Source: Desulfosarcina sp. BuS5
GTDB taxonomy: Bacteria; Desulfobacterota; Desulfobacteria; Desulfobacterales; BuS5
Reading direction: 5' to 3'
Length of the DNA: 64,000 bases
NCBI RefSeq assembly: GCF_028752835.1
Contig: NZ_CP087952.1
Location: 3,098,501 to 3,162,500, forward strand
The notes under the pieces are model-generated. The model worked only from the letters and a program-made list of their open reading frames with translations. It did not search any database and was not told the DNA's origin. Shown here piece by piece: positions 9,796 through 20,299 of this stretch (positions are counted from its first letter, which is position 1; the number at the start of each line of letters is the position of its first letter). A program made the translations under genes and the position numbers.

Positions 9796-12700
9796 TTACA
9801 TCTTCTGCACTTCACGAAGCCTTTCAATCGCATATGCATTACACGAATCAATTTCCAACACCCTGTTGTAAAACACCATTGCATCATCAACTTTTTTAAG
9901 GGATTCACATATCTGCCCCAAAATAAGCAAAGTTTCAATATCGGTTGTATTGGCATCTAAAAGCTTTATATAGATTTGCATCGCTTCTTCCACACGCCCT
10001 GCTTCAACAAAATAAAAATCAGCGAGATTTTTCTGAAAAGTAACATTCTCAGGCTCAAACCGAACCGCCTGCTGGTAATGATTCAACGCCTGTTCTTTAT
10101 TACTATCATTATAATACAAAACCCCAAGATCATTATGCGCCAGGGCATAATTGGGATATACCGCCAAAAATATCCCCAAAGCGCCAATTGCTTCTTTTTC
10201 TTTTCCGCTGTTGATCAACTTTTGGGCTGTTTGATATAGTTTTTCAGGTGAGGCAGTGCCTGTTTCCTTCTGCCGTGCTGTATTCTGGCTTCTGCCTTCT
10301 GAGCTCTGGCCTCCGACCTCTGGCTTTTGACTTCCTGCGCCTATCATTTTATTCCAAATCCGCTCATATAAATCCCTGTATGCATTCGCCTGCACCTCCA
10401 GAGCATATTCTTTTTCAACCTTTATTCTGCATTCCTTTAAAAAATCTATACCACTGCTGATTGATGATATAACCCAGTCAATTCCTTCAATTAATCCATT
10501 TATATCTTTAGGCTTTACCAAATAACCGGTCTTTTTATGCTCTATCATATCCGGTATCCCACCTATATCAAAGCCGACTACAGGCACACCGCAGGCCATT
10601 GCCTCTACAACGGTATTGGGAAGATTATCTTCGAGAGAGGGAAGAACAAATACATCTGCCGCGCTGTAAGCCAACGCAAGTTGTTCCTCATCCGCTATTG
10701 AACCAAAATTCATAACTGAATATTTTGAAGAAATTTTGATACCATTAGGCAAACTTCCAAATGTAAGAATAACCATATCATTTCCTATTTTCAGAGGAAT
10801 TTTATTTAAAGCCTCTATCAGATATTTAAACCCTTTTCTTTCATTTAAAACAGAATCAGCGCCAAACAGGATCACTTTTGCAGATTCTGGAATATTCAAC
10901 TCTTTACGAATCTCTGCTTTAGGATATGGCTTAAAGATATCAATAGGGAATCCATTTGGAATAATGGTAACCGGAAACGAAGAAAAGAGTTTGCTTTCAG
11001 CAGCGCATTTGCCAAGCCACCGGCTTGGTGTAACAATATTTATGTTTAAGAACTTATAAACATCATATTTTTGCTTCCATACATGGGATGAAAGATCTGT
11101 GTCATTGTCAGATCCCAACTGCGGACATGCGCCGCAAGAAGTCTTATATTTCACACAGTCGCCCGCATAGTGACACCCCCCTGTAAAAGGATTCATATCA
11201 TGAAGCGTCCATACAATCGGTTTGTTCCCTATCGCCAAAGGAGCGCTCGGACAATCCATGCTCCCTGCAATCCAGTGGAGGTTAATTATGTCTGCCTCCT
11301 GTATCTCGCGGACACGATCGAGCCTTACATCTGAAACAGCGTCTGTAAACATTTCAAGCCCTACAGGTCTATTGGGATATTCAGATATGAGCTTATGCCA
11401 CCTTCCGGCCTGCTGATTCCACACAGGAGAGTTATATGCGGAAACATCCAGACAATTTGTTATTCCCCTGGAATAATCATTGGGTAACGCTTTAACACTC
11501 GGATCGCCGCTTTTTTTATTCAGCACAAGCATGGTGGAATCCACACCGACTGCCTGCAAACCCTTATGCAGCCTGTATGCTGCCTTGCCAGCACCTCCAA
11601 AATCCTGCATGCAGAGATTAACAACATTTATATTTCTTAGTTTATGCCTTAAGAGCATGGCATCTGTTTTTTGTCTCCAATTCTTATTGCTTATATCGAA
11701 GCGGTCAAACATGAATTCTAATTTATTCTGATCCTTCAGAAATCCTTTAATTTTTCCACCACCGGTATAATCTATCGCCACAAACGGGACGTCTAATTTT
11801 TCGGCAAACAAAACAGAATGGAATCGCATGCATACATTAAATTTGCTTCTGCTCATAACCGATAGAATATCCTGAGGGGAATAGACCTTATTTCCTATCT
11901 TGTAGCTACCTTCTTGCAAATAGGTCTTAGCAAATCTTCTGGCGAAATCTCTGTCGTCTTGGCCAACAACAAAAGTATGCATTGGCATCAGAAGGGGCTT
12001 GAGACCTGTCTTTTTCCTAATATTGCAAAGCATCTCTCCCAGTTCTTTTTCAAAACGTTCTCTGAACGCTAAAAAATCAGTTGAAGACATACCGCTTGCA
12101 TACTCAAATGTTATTTCTCTCAAAAAACATGCAAAATACTCTTCATCATGAATTGTCTGATCCTGAAGAGTTTCCTTTTTCCAGCCTTCAACAAAGCCGA
12201 CTGCTGGGTCACCCGTACAAATGGCGTCTATTCTGCCTGTATTCTCAGCAACCCAAGAGATGGATGTATTATCCCTAAGCCTAATCTGTGTGCTTAACCT
12301 TAATAGCTCTTTAACGGCTAATATGTGTTCATCTGCGATAAGAGGCCCGATTCCACAACCCTCAATGATACATGGTATATTAGCTTTCCTGGCTTCAAAA
12401 AAGGCTGTAAGAACAAACCCGAGTGGTTCCATCCCCATCAATGGCCCTCCACCCATAACAATGGCATCGGCAGATTTGCATGCTTCTATATATTCTATCG
12501 AGTATGTCTTTACGATTCTTATATCTTCTGTTCCAATCTCATAAAGTGTTCTTCTGGTAACAAAAGGATACAAACTTGCTATCGTGATTTGTATTTGTGG
12601 GTTTGCGTTCTTTAGTCTTTGAATTATGTCACTAATGATGGCTTTATCTCCAGCGGTTTCAGTGCCGTACCAGCCAACAATCAAAGGCTTTTTGAACTTT

Positions 12701-14643
12701 GACCAATCAAGCGGTATCGGTGAAGACGAGGGAAGGGTAGTGGAGTTTATGAGACTTTGCCGGACTGACATTTTTTTTCTTAGAAACATATCTTCTTTAA
12801 ATTGCTCAAGTGACTTTTTTGATGGTGGAGCATGATAATCATGAATGCAATTACTACAATATTTTTGAATAATGGACTCGCGTAATGGTATGTTTTTCTC
12901 ATAAATAATTTTTGCCGATTTCTCAAGGCAGGAGTCCAAGATTGGAGATTTGGGCGAACAAAATAGCAGATTACCCTTACTGTCAAGACCGAGAGCTTCT
13001 GACCGATAAGGACAGCCGCTTTCGCGGGGCTTTCCTTCAAAAATCATCTGACGAATATTTCTATAAGTTTCCTTAACATTTGGAGATGTTTCATAAAAAA
13101 GTTCGAGTTTGCTAAAAAATAGTGCAATTTGATATCTTTCATCGTCGTCAAAGTTTCTAATATATGCTTTCAGGTCGCTATTATAAAGCCGGTTAATAAA
13201 CTCACCTATCCTGAATTTTCCAAGGACATTTTCTCTTTTACAGAAATCAAGCACCTCGTCCAAATGCCAAACATTTTGTTTGATAACAGTGCACCCTATA
13301 GATAGAGGAATATTGGTATTATCACGGATATAACGTATTACTCGAAGCGCATTTTCAAAAGCTCGTTCCCTGCCTCTCACAGCGTCGTGTACTTTGCCGA
13401 TGCCATCAAGAGAAACCATAACATTAAACGGCAAATTGGCCTCCCTACATACTTCATTGCATTTTGTTATCTGTTTAATGACCTGTTCAGCAGCCAACGC
13501 ATTTGTAATCAACCCCGTTCCCTTAATGCCATCTTTACCAGCTATTACGCGGAATATTTCCGGCAGGTCTTTTCTGAGGGTTGGCTCTCCCCCGCTGACA
13601 CCCAGATATCTCAAATTGCTAAACAAAGGATCACGCAGGATTGTCGCCAACTCTTCGGGGGTAATCTCCTTTTCCCGTTTTTGCTCCCATACCCGGCACA
13701 TCTTGCAACGTGAATTGCAAATGTCATTTACCATAAAATTCAAAGTCATTGGAAGCATACCGGACAAATTCATTTTAAGGTCCTCCGAAGGGTCTGGGTG
13801 AAAATATTTATAAAATATCTGATCTATTTTAAAGTCATAATTAACCTTGTCAAAAAAACGCACTCTCTTCTTATTTAATAAGTATTTCATCCCAAATTTA
13901 TTGCTTATGCCACAATGCATACCACTACCATCATGCCCGATATTATTAACAAATGATTCAATAGGTTTAATTGTATATAAATTATTTTTTATCGAATGAA
14001 ACACTATTTTATAATCCGCAGCATCTAATTTTCCATCTTGGATTTGTTTTAATCCATTGATTAATTTAGGATGTATTTTGTTTATTTTTCTATAAAGCGA
14101 AATATCATTCATTACCTCATTATATGCATCATTATATTCTACAATTTTAAAAAAATCTCTGTCATTCCATGTTGCACAACCCCAACCATTAAAATAGACA
14201 CTTAAATAATACTCATACTTGTAACTTTTAGGAAAATTAACTGGTACATTATATCCACTGATAGCAATTATATTTTTATCATGCTCATAAAACTCCAATG
14301 AGTCATTCATAAACTGCAAAAATCCTGAAGCAGTAACAATATCATCCTCCATAGAAATAACGCGACCATATTTATCAAGTAATCGCTTAAAACCATCACG
14401 AGTATTTTTTAGATAATTATTCGTTTTTCGCTCAAAAATGTTAACAGTTTTAAAACCATCAATAGTATGAATATACTCTCTGAGCCTTGCAACTTTTTCT
14501 TCATCACCCAACTTGGGGGCATCAGAAAATATATAAAGTTCACTTTCTTTTGCCAAAGTATTTTTTTGCAAGGCTTCAATAGTCTGTTTTAAATGATTTA
14601 TTCTTGTGTATGCACATACTCCAATTGGTGCTAAATTCCTCAT
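9796..14643 (-). CDS. Five-module glycan enzyme: GT, radical SAM/SPASM, polysaccharide pyruvyl transferase, GT4, TPR
   Basis: A product of about 1615 aa. The ATG at 14643 is preceded by GGAG with a suitable gap; a GTG one codon upstream is also possible. Modules in order: a GT-A-like glycosyltransferase (~1-290, MEDDIV acidic motif); a radical SAM domain with C-x3-C-x2-C in CNSRCKMC (~310) and VSGGEPT; a SPASM-like Cys cluster (FCSPKS, YCSNCIHD, ~585-640); a polysaccharide pyruvyl transferase (CsaB-like, ~655-990, GWYGTETAGDKAI and MGGGPLMG); a GT4 glycosyltransferase (~1000-1435, LHDMNPFTGGCH, ending with the E-x7-E region LPNTVVEAMACGVPVVGFD); and C-terminal TPRs (~1475-1610). It probably performs sequential steps on one surface glycan. 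The linker before the TPRs is low-complexity. The fusion is continuous in one frame, so it is not an annotation artefact of neighbouring genes. Confidence 0.85.
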   Translation of the reverse strand: MRNLAPIGVCAYTRINHLKQTIEALQKNTLAKESELYIFSDAPKLGDEEKVARLREYIHTIDGFKTVNIFERKTNNYLKNTRDGFKRLLDKYGRVISMEDDIVTASGFLQFMNDSLEFYEHDKNIIAISGYNVPVNFPKSYKYEYYLSVYFNGWGCATWNDRDFFKIVEYNDAYNEVMNDISLYRKINKIHPKLINGLKQIQDGKLDAADYKIVFHSIKNNLYTIKPIESFVNNIGHDGSGMHCGISNKFGMKYLLNKKRVRFFDKVNYDFKIDQIFYKYFHPDPSEDLKMNLSGMLPMTLNFMVNDICNSRCKMCRVWEQKREKEITPEELATILRDPLFSNLRYLGVSGGEPTLRKDLPEIFRVIAGKDGIKGTGLITNALAAEQVIKQITKCNEVCREANLPFNVMVSLDGIGKVHDAVRGRERAFENALRVIRYIRDNTNIPLSIGCTVIKQNVWHLDEVLDFCKRENVLGKFRIGEFINRLYNSDLKAYIRNFDDDERYQIALFFSKLELFYETSPNVKETYRNIRQMIFEGKPRESGCPYRSEALGLDSKGNLLFCSPKSPILDSCLEKSAKIIYEKNIPLRESIIQKYCSNCIHDYHAPPSKKSLEQFKEDMFLRKKMSVRQSLINSTTLPSSSPIPLDWSKFKKPLIVGWYGTETAGDKAIISDIIQRLKNANPQIQITIASLYPFVTRRTLYEIGTEDIRIVKTYSIEYIEACKSADAIVMGGGPLMGMEPLGFVLTAFFEARKANIPCIIEGCGIGPLIADEHILAVKELLRLSTQIRLRDNTSISWVAENTGRIDAICTGDPAVGFVEGWKKETLQDQTIHDEEYFACFLREITFEYASGMSSTDFLAFRERFEKELGEMLCNIRKKTGLKPLLMPMHTFVVGQDDRDFARRFAKTYLQEGSYKIGNKVYSPQDILSVMSRSKFNVCMRFHSVLFAEKLDVPFVAIDYTGGGKIKGFLKDQNKLEFMFDRFDISNKNWRQKTDAMLLRHKLRNINVVNLCMQDFGGAGKAAYRLHKGLQAVGVDSTMLVLNKKSGDPSVKALPNDYSRGITNCLDVSAYNSPVWNQQAGRWHKLISEYPNRPVGLEMFTDAVSDVRLDRVREIQEADIINLHWIAGSMDCPSAPLAIGNKPIVWTLHDMNPFTGGCHYAGDCVKYKTSCGACPQLGSDNDTDLSSHVWKQKYDVYKFLNINIVTPSRWLGKCAAESKLFSSFPVTIIPNGFPIDIFKPYPKAEIRKELNIPESAKVILFGADSVLNERKGFKYLIEALNKIPLKIGNDMVILTFGSLPNGIKISSKYSVMNFGSIADEEQLALAYSAADVFVLPSLEDNLPNTVVEAMACGVPVVGFDIGGIPDMIEHKKTGYLVKPKDINGLIEGIDWVISSISSGIDFLKECRIKVEKEYALEVQANAYRDLYERIWNKMIGAGSQKPEVGGQSSEGRSQNTARQKETGTASPEKLYQTAQKLINSGKEKEAIGALGIFLAVYPNYALAHNDLGVLYYNDSNKEQALNHYQQAVRFEPENVTFQKNLADFYFVEAGRVEEAMQIYIKLLDANTTDIETLLILGQICESLKKVDDAMVFYNRVLEIDSCNAYAIERLREVQKM

Positions 14644-14686
14644 CACAATATCTCCTTTGATGATCAAACGCTGGGTTGCAGCAATT

Positions 14687-16507
14687 TCAAAGCCTGATTA
14701 GCAAATCATCAGACAGTAGCTCTGATATACTCAGGACTTTTTCAACTTGCGGATACTCATCTTCAATTGGTTTTTTTAGACCAGCAAAATATTGTACTAC
14801 TGAAACTACAACGCATTTTATCTCTTCATCAGATAATATTTCAGGCGAATGTATTACATGGCCAGACACTTCAACACCTTGCCTTACTTCAGATTTGTCT
14901 ATATAAAAAATGTTTCTGTTTAAATCCAAGTTTAGCTTTTCAGAAAAAGTATAAAAATACGAATTAATACCCCAAAACGCGATTTTTCCATATTTATTCA
15001 ACAGTTCATTAATGTTCTTTCTAACTTTATTAACAATATTCTCAGGAACAGGAGCAATATGTCTTTTCCCACAATTGTTACAAGCTAAAGTTTCTAAGAT
15101 AAAAAGTTTCACCTTTTTCCATTTATTTGGACTATTGCACGACACGCAATTACCAGTTATGTCAATACTTGCATTTTCATAATCTATTTGAGTAATTTGT
15201 ATTTCATTTGGAGTTTTGTGCGTCAAACGTGGTAATGATAGTATTTGTCCAAACAACCATGAATAATCTTCATCTGACATCTTTTTTGATAGTTTGACAA
15301 GAGGACAAGCATCTCTTATATATTGCACTGGATCATTTATTAATCCTTCCAAACGTGCATATTTATAAAGGGCGGTTCCTGGATATGTAATTATTGCACT
15401 GAGTTGAATCTCATAATTAATATGTTCCTTCCACCAATTGATAGTTTTTGTTGCTGTTTCAATTGTCTCTGCTACATCTCCAAAAATAAAAACTCCCTGT
15501 ATTCCCATTCCAGCATTATATACCAATTTTAAAGCTTTTTCCGTTTGTTCAATTGTTATTTTCTTTTTTATACTTTTTAATATTTCGTTATCCGCACTCT
15601 CAATTCCAAATCCAACAACTGCACAATTAGACTCTTTTAGTAAATGTACTAATTCTGGAGTAATGTCTGGAACGCGAAAATTTGCAAACCATTTGATCTT
15701 ATATGATTTTATTCGATTACAAAATTCTTCAATACGCTTCATGTTGCGGCCAAAAAGTTCATCTTCTATAGAAAGGAACTTAACCCCATATTCTTTCACT
15801 AAATAATTTATTTCTGCAAAAACGCTGTCTAAAGAACGCTGTCTGAATTTTTGGCCACTTGGATGAAAACAAAACGTGCACTTAAATGGACATCCCCTAC
15901 TTGTTATTATTGGTAAAGTGTTGTATTCACACATACCCAGTGTATTCGGAATTGAATCTAATAATTTACCAATTTCAAGTCCGCTGTAGTCAGGGAATGG
16001 TATTTCCTCAACATTTATAGGCGTTACTTCTCCTTTTGTTTGCTTGTAAGAGTTATTGTCTTTGTAAACAACCCCTGGAACTTGTTTTATATCTCTCCCA
16101 TTCTCAAGTGCTTGACACAGTTCACAACTTATTATCTCTCCTTCACCAATTACTCCATAATCTGCAAATTCCAGTGCTTCCATTGCATGTTCTGGTGCAC
16201 TTGTTATGATTCCACCACCTACTATGGTTATTACACTTTGTGTTATTAGTTTCGAATTTCCTATAATATCTCTTATTGAGCCGTATTGCCCAGTCAATCC
16301 ACCTGTTAAAACAATGTCAATTTTGTATTCATAAATTACGTTTTTCAATATGTCATATATTGATCCATGTATATGATTTAGGTTTAATGTGAACAAGCTG
16401 AAACCCGCCTTCTTTAAGCTGGCAGATACATAGGCAATACCTAATGGTGGTTGGTACCAATCACCAATCTTGTTCACTACTCTAGGCACAGCTATCAATT
16501 GATTCAT
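14687..16507 (-). CDS. B12-binding-type radical SAM protein with zinc ribbon and Rossmann-like tail
   Basis: The 606-aa product has an N-terminal cobalamin-binding-like Rossmann domain (~1-130, PPLGIAYVSASLKKAGF). A radical SAM core follows, with C-x3-C-x2-C in SRGCPFKCTFCFHPSG (~200-210). Then come a four-Cys zinc-ribbon-like segment (CVSCNSPN ... CNNCGKRH, ~455-480) and a C-terminal Rossmann-like domain (~495-606, IAFWGINSYFY ... FYIDKSEVRQG ... VVVSVVQ). The class B radical SAM family includes methyltransferases and other C-C or C-P bond-forming enzymes; the substrate is unknown. GAGG sits six bases before the ATG. The C-terminal domain resembles those of the genes at 16588 and 25455, so the three may recognise a related substrate. 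Confidence 0.83.
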   Translation of the reverse strand: MNQLIAVPRVVNKIGDWYQPPLGIAYVSASLKKAGFSLFTLNLNHIHGSIYDILKNVIYEYKIDIVLTGGLTGQYGSIRDIIGNSKLITQSVITIVGGGIITSAPEHAMEALEFADYGVIGEGEIISCELCQALENGRDIKQVPGVVYKDNNSYKQTKGEVTPINVEEIPFPDYSGLEIGKLLDSIPNTLGMCEYNTLPIITSRGCPFKCTFCFHPSGQKFRQRSLDSVFAEINYLVKEYGVKFLSIEDELFGRNMKRIEEFCNRIKSYKIKWFANFRVPDITPELVHLLKESNCAVVGFGIESADNEILKSIKKKITIEQTEKALKLVYNAGMGIQGVFIFGDVAETIETATKTINWWKEHINYEIQLSAIITYPGTALYKYARLEGLINDPVQYIRDACPLVKLSKKMSDEDYSWLFGQILSLPRLTHKTPNEIQITQIDYENASIDITGNCVSCNSPNKWKKVKLFILETLACNNCGKRHIAPVPENIVNKVRKNINELLNKYGKIAFWGINSYFYTFSEKLNLDLNRNIFYIDKSEVRQGVEVSGHVIHSPEILSDEEIKCVVVSVVQYFAGLKKPIEDEYPQVEKVLSISELLSDDLLIRL

Positions 16508-16587
16508 TGATTACCTCGTTATAATCAGAATATATTTTAGCGTTCTGGAACTGTTTAGTACTACTAATTAGTCTTATTCGTGTTGAT

Positions 16588-18969
16588 CTAAAGAATCAAC
16601 TTTTTTATAAGGCGTGACTCGTCAATTCCAAGTGCTAAGAACGCATCGAAGATTATTGGAAAACCCTGGACTGCGGCGATTACAATTGGGATGTCTGAAT
16701 CTAATAGCGCAGTAGGCGCAAAGATGTTATGATCTAAAAATTGCCCCCCAATCTTTGATGTTGTCGAATCTACAAAAAACTCCACATCGACGTGCTTGAA
16801 AAACGACGTCTTCTCAAGCAAATATTTTGCCTGCCAACCAGCCCCCCAAATCGCCACCGACTTGTAAGAGGCTTTGTCTGCCAAGACATGCCCAATGCCC
16901 ATATCTACGATCTTAGATTTAATTAAATTCTCAGAATGAGAGTGTATTTTACCTAATCGTTGCCGTAGCAGATCGTCAAAATATACCAGCCGGCATCCTG
17001 CATCAGTTAAAAGCCCATACATAGCGATCATCAAGATCGCTTCATCAATAGAAACAATTTCTTTTTTAAAGTCGGTGCTGATCTGGTAGTTACATCCAAT
17101 CAAGTTAAAATTTTTCATAAAAGGAATAAAGGACTTGACTTCTTCGATAGAAGAATTTTCTTCGGTAAAAATGTACTTGATGGTTACTTTAGCGGAGTTC
17201 GCAGACGCGTACTTTTCTAGATTGGCTAAAGCCTCTCGCAATTTAGATTGCCCCCGCACAAGCAGATATGTTTCATCAGTCCCTGCATCAATACTTGATG
17301 TAATACTTACTTTATCTTCCGCAAGCAAATGCTCAATTGTTTCGGAGTATATAACTGCATTGGTTAAAACCCTCTGATTTGCACCTGGCAATTGATCAGC
17401 AAGCTTCTCAATAAGCGGCGCAAAACCTTTGTCTAATACAGGCTCACCACCACCCCAAACAACCACACTATAACTATCCAGTACATTTTGATTTAGGAAA
17501 GATTCTATAAGCGCTTTGACGTCGTATCTCGGTTTCTTGCCGCCATAATAGGTTTCACTGCAATATGAGCACCGCAAGTTACATATCGAATGATGCTCAA
17601 AAGATAAATATTTTATTTCCAAATTCCTTAAAGAACCCCATTCCTTAAATTCAAGAAAGGGACAACCATCACAATCAGATTTTTCACCACTATTAATTTT
17701 TGAAAAAAGTTTTTGTTTGGCTTCAAGTATATTTTGACTGCTCACACGAGCGGAATCACATTTGGACATATCTAATAGGATCACATCACCATGCATTTCT
17801 CCGTCAACAAAGAATCGCTTACAACATGTTCGTATTTGGTCTGGCGCCAGAAAGATCGAATGATGCAAATCAATACAGCTCCAACTTTTGTTCACAACTT
17901 GTTTTATGTATTCGGAAATAGCAATAGCCTTCAATTTTGCTGTCAGTCGTTCATCTTGCATGGTCTTAAGAAAATGCGATGCGATTAAAATATACTTTGT
18001 TTTTTTTGTCGGCAACTCAAAAAAATCTTCAATTGAAACAAAATAATCAATCCAACATCGATATAATGCCGCATAAAGTTCAATTGCACGCTTATTGGAG
18101 GAGTTATGCCGGTAAATTTCTCTAACTCTTGTTGCAACTGCACCAGACAATCCTAATTTGTAATATAGAAAAAATTCTTGCCATCCGTCAGGATCATTGG
18201 TGACAACAAAAGCACCTATCTCCTTCCAAGCTCGCATGAACCCTTCAATATGCTGAACTGAAACAGTGTTGACTATTGAGTTTGGTCGCTGCCATTTAAA
18301 ATATAATACTTCATCCAGATAACAAACTTTTCTTGCGTACCAGTAAACCTTAAAGATATAGTCTACATCTTCGTGATATCCAGTAGCAAACTGTAGGTTG
18401 TTTTCTATAATTAGTTTCCTTCGAATAGCAGTATAGATAACTGAGCCATCCATATGCAAAGACAGGTATTTTTTAATTAATTGATTTTTACTCAATTCAA
18501 GCGAGCTATGATCACGCCGACCAGACACTTGAAACTGTTCTGAACTAAATCTTGCTGAGTCGTACTCCCAGTTAAAACCCACAGCATCCAGAAAAGCACT
18601 GTTGTTCATATCTAAGAAAACTTGTAATTTAGACAAAGCTTCCCGATGTAGATAATCATCACTATCGACAAATATAACCCACTTGCCTGTAGCTTTGCTT
18701 AAACCAACATTTCTGGCTATTCCAGGGCCAGAGTTTTTGGGCGTTTTTGTAACAAACAAATTCTTATTATTCGTTGCCAAACGAGATGCGATTAAAAAGG
18801 TAGAATCTGTAGAGCAATCATCTACGAGTATGACTTCGAAGTTTCCCCTTTTTAGACTCTGATTCAATGCGCTATAGAGGCAATTTTCTATGAAGTCTTC
18901 TGAGTTGTACGCTGGAATAATAATCGAGAACTGCACAGAGTTTCTCATCCTTGGAGCTGAATCAATCAT
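16588..18969 (-). CDS. GT2 glycosyltransferase fused to radical SAM domain and Rossmann-like tail
   Basis: I place the start at the ATG at 18967-18969 because AGGAGG lies five bases upstream. An in-frame start at 19056 would overlap the upstream gene and has no such site. The product is 793 aa. It has a GT2 domain (~10-260, SIIIPAYNSEDF and DXD in FVDSDDYLHREA), a helical linker, an extra Cys pair (CDGCPF, ~435), a radical SAM core with CNLRCSYC (~460) and VVWGGGEPVLD, and a C-terminal Rossmann-like domain (~700-793, VAIWGAGWQAKYLLEK ... VEFFVDST ... IVIAAVQG). It probably both transfers and modifies a sugar, or modifies the acceptor. It is the downstream partner of the dehydrogenase gene. 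Confidence 0.83.
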   Translation of the reverse strand: MIDSAPRMRNSVQFSIIIPAYNSEDFIENCLYSALNQSLKRGNFEVILVDDCSTDSTFLIASRLATNNKNLFVTKTPKNSGPGIARNVGLSKATGKWVIFVDSDDYLHREALSKLQVFLDMNNSAFLDAVGFNWEYDSARFSSEQFQVSGRRDHSSLELSKNQLIKKYLSLHMDGSVIYTAIRRKLIIENNLQFATGYHEDVDYIFKVYWYARKVCYLDEVLYFKWQRPNSIVNTVSVQHIEGFMRAWKEIGAFVVTNDPDGWQEFFLYYKLGLSGAVATRVREIYRHNSSNKRAIELYAALYRCWIDYFVSIEDFFELPTKKTKYILIASHFLKTMQDERLTAKLKAIAISEYIKQVVNKSWSCIDLHHSIFLAPDQIRTCCKRFFVDGEMHGDVILLDMSKCDSARVSSQNILEAKQKLFSKINSGEKSDCDGCPFLEFKEWGSLRNLEIKYLSFEHHSICNLRCSYCSETYYGGKKPRYDVKALIESFLNQNVLDSYSVVVWGGGEPVLDKGFAPLIEKLADQLPGANQRVLTNAVIYSETIEHLLAEDKVSITSSIDAGTDETYLLVRGQSKLREALANLEKYASANSAKVTIKYIFTEENSSIEEVKSFIPFMKNFNLIGCNYQISTDFKKEIVSIDEAILMIAMYGLLTDAGCRLVYFDDLLRQRLGKIHSHSENLIKSKIVDMGIGHVLADKASYKSVAIWGAGWQAKYLLEKTSFFKHVDVEFFVDSTTSKIGGQFLDHNIFAPTALLDSDIPIVIAAVQGFPIIFDAFLALGIDESRLIKKLIL

Positions 18970-18998
18970 TATTGCCTCCTCTTGTCGGACAGAATCCG

Positions 18999-20183
18999 TC
19001 ATAAACCCTCTCCATCCAAACCGGAATCTTGAATCTGGCCACAAACCGCCTGCCAAGCCTTCGTATCCGTCGATTTAGTCATGGCCTCAATCAGTCGGAG
19101 ACCCCCCAAAGCTAATTCGGTACCGAATACCTCTTCAGACTTCCACTGGCCTGTTGCCCTGTATTGACGAAGACAATCAGCAATATCACTGTAAAGATTG
19201 GCAAAGGCTTCGATAAAACCAGCAGGGTGGCCGGCCTTGAACCTGTTATAACGCCGCATATTGGCAACCTCAACCGAAGAGGCACGATCCATAATCTCCC
19301 TGCGCCCATCCGAATAGGACAGCACCAATTCCTCTGGACACGCCTGGTACCACTCTGCTGAACATTTTGAACCATAGATTCTCAATCTCAAACCATTTCT
19401 GTGTCCAAGCGCCGATTTGCTGAACCACATCTGACCCTGAACGCCTTCCGAATACCGGCAAAGACAGGTGACATTATCAATGACTTCAGAAAACCACCCA
19501 TAACTACCCTGGGCAGATACAACCTCGATGGGTTTTTGTCCGATTAGATAATCAATTAACTGATGCAGATGAACTGCCAAATCAAGATGAATTGTCGGCA
19601 CCTGCCCATCGGAAAGCCTCCATGATTGCGGCACTGGCTTATTACCATTAGCATCTACTCTGATATATCCTTCCTGAGGCATCTCGGCCTGAAAGTGCAG
19701 AATTTTACCAAGCGTACCTTTTTGGATCATGTTTCGTAGTTCACGAACCATTGGATATCCGGAGTAATTGTACGTCACGGCAAGAAATCCATTCTTACTG
19801 TTTCGAACTTTAAGAATCTTTTCAGCCTCGGCGCTATTGGTTACCAAGGCCTTCTCACAAATCACAGGAAAGCCCTCGTTCAGGCAAGCTATAACCATTT
19901 CGTAGTGCGATGGGGTAGGCGTAAGGATAACAATCGCATCAAGGCGCCCCTTTTCTTCCCTGAGCATATCCTGCCAATGATCATACACATGATCAGGAGA
20001 AACGCCGTATGCTTGAGCAGTTTCCCGATTCCGTTGAGCATCGACGCTGAAACAACCTGCATCCAGAGTCCACTGGTTATCCATAGCACAGGATACGAAA
20101 TGCGTATATCCAACCGCAGAATTGAGAGAACCACCAATAAAACCAAGCGATAGTGGCGTCGATCTATCTATCTTACCCAGCAT
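18999..20183 (-). CDS. Gfo/Idh/MocA-family NAD(P)-dependent sugar dehydrogenase
   Basis: About 394 aa. The ATG at 20183 has GAGG five bases upstream; a GTG two codons earlier is the alternative. The N-terminal Rossmann fold reads SLGFIGGSLNSAVGYTH, and the catalytic-Lys motif appears as CEKALVTNSAEAEKIL (~95-110). The C-terminal Gfo/Idh substrate domain follows. The family oxidises or reduces nucleotide sugars and inositols. Here it most likely makes a keto-sugar for the DegT aminotransferases. It is in line with the genes on both sides on the minus strand, with a 29-bp gap to the GT2-radical SAM gene and 116 bp to the ATP-grasp gene. Confidence 0.85.
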   Translation of the reverse strand: MLGKIDRSTPLSLGFIGGSLNSAVGYTHFVSCAMDNQWTLDAGCFSVDAQRNRETAQAYGVSPDHVYDHWQDMLREEKGRLDAIVILTPTPSHYEMVIACLNEGFPVICEKALVTNSAEAEKILKVRNSKNGFLAVTYNYSGYPMVRELRNMIQKGTLGKILHFQAEMPQEGYIRVDANGNKPVPQSWRLSDGQVPTIHLDLAVHLHQLIDYLIGQKPIEVVSAQGSYGWFSEVIDNVTCLCRYSEGVQGQMWFSKSALGHRNGLRLRIYGSKCSAEWYQACPEELVLSYSDGRREIMDRASSVEVANMRRYNRFKAGHPAGFIEAFANLYSDIADCLRQYRATGQWKSEEVFGTELALGGLRLIEAMTKSTDTKAWQAVCGQIQDSGLDGEGL

Positions 20184-20299
20184 AATCACCTCATATTGTC
20201 AGTTTTCAGAAAATGTGCCTGCCCGATGTTGACCGTCGTCATTCATTAGAGACAAAAAATTTTGGATATTTCGACCATAGTGTCAACATCCTGATAAAC

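Noticed and set aside
10240-10340. Low-complexity linker of the 9796 gene as an inserted repeat element
   Set aside because: The sequence is short, in frame and has no second copy in the window; similar linkers occur between TPR modules.
16588-19056. Longer start for the GT2-radical SAM gene at 19056
   Set aside because: The extra 29 residues lie over the end of the upstream dehydrogenase and lack a ribosome site, whereas AGGAGG sits before the ATG at 18969.
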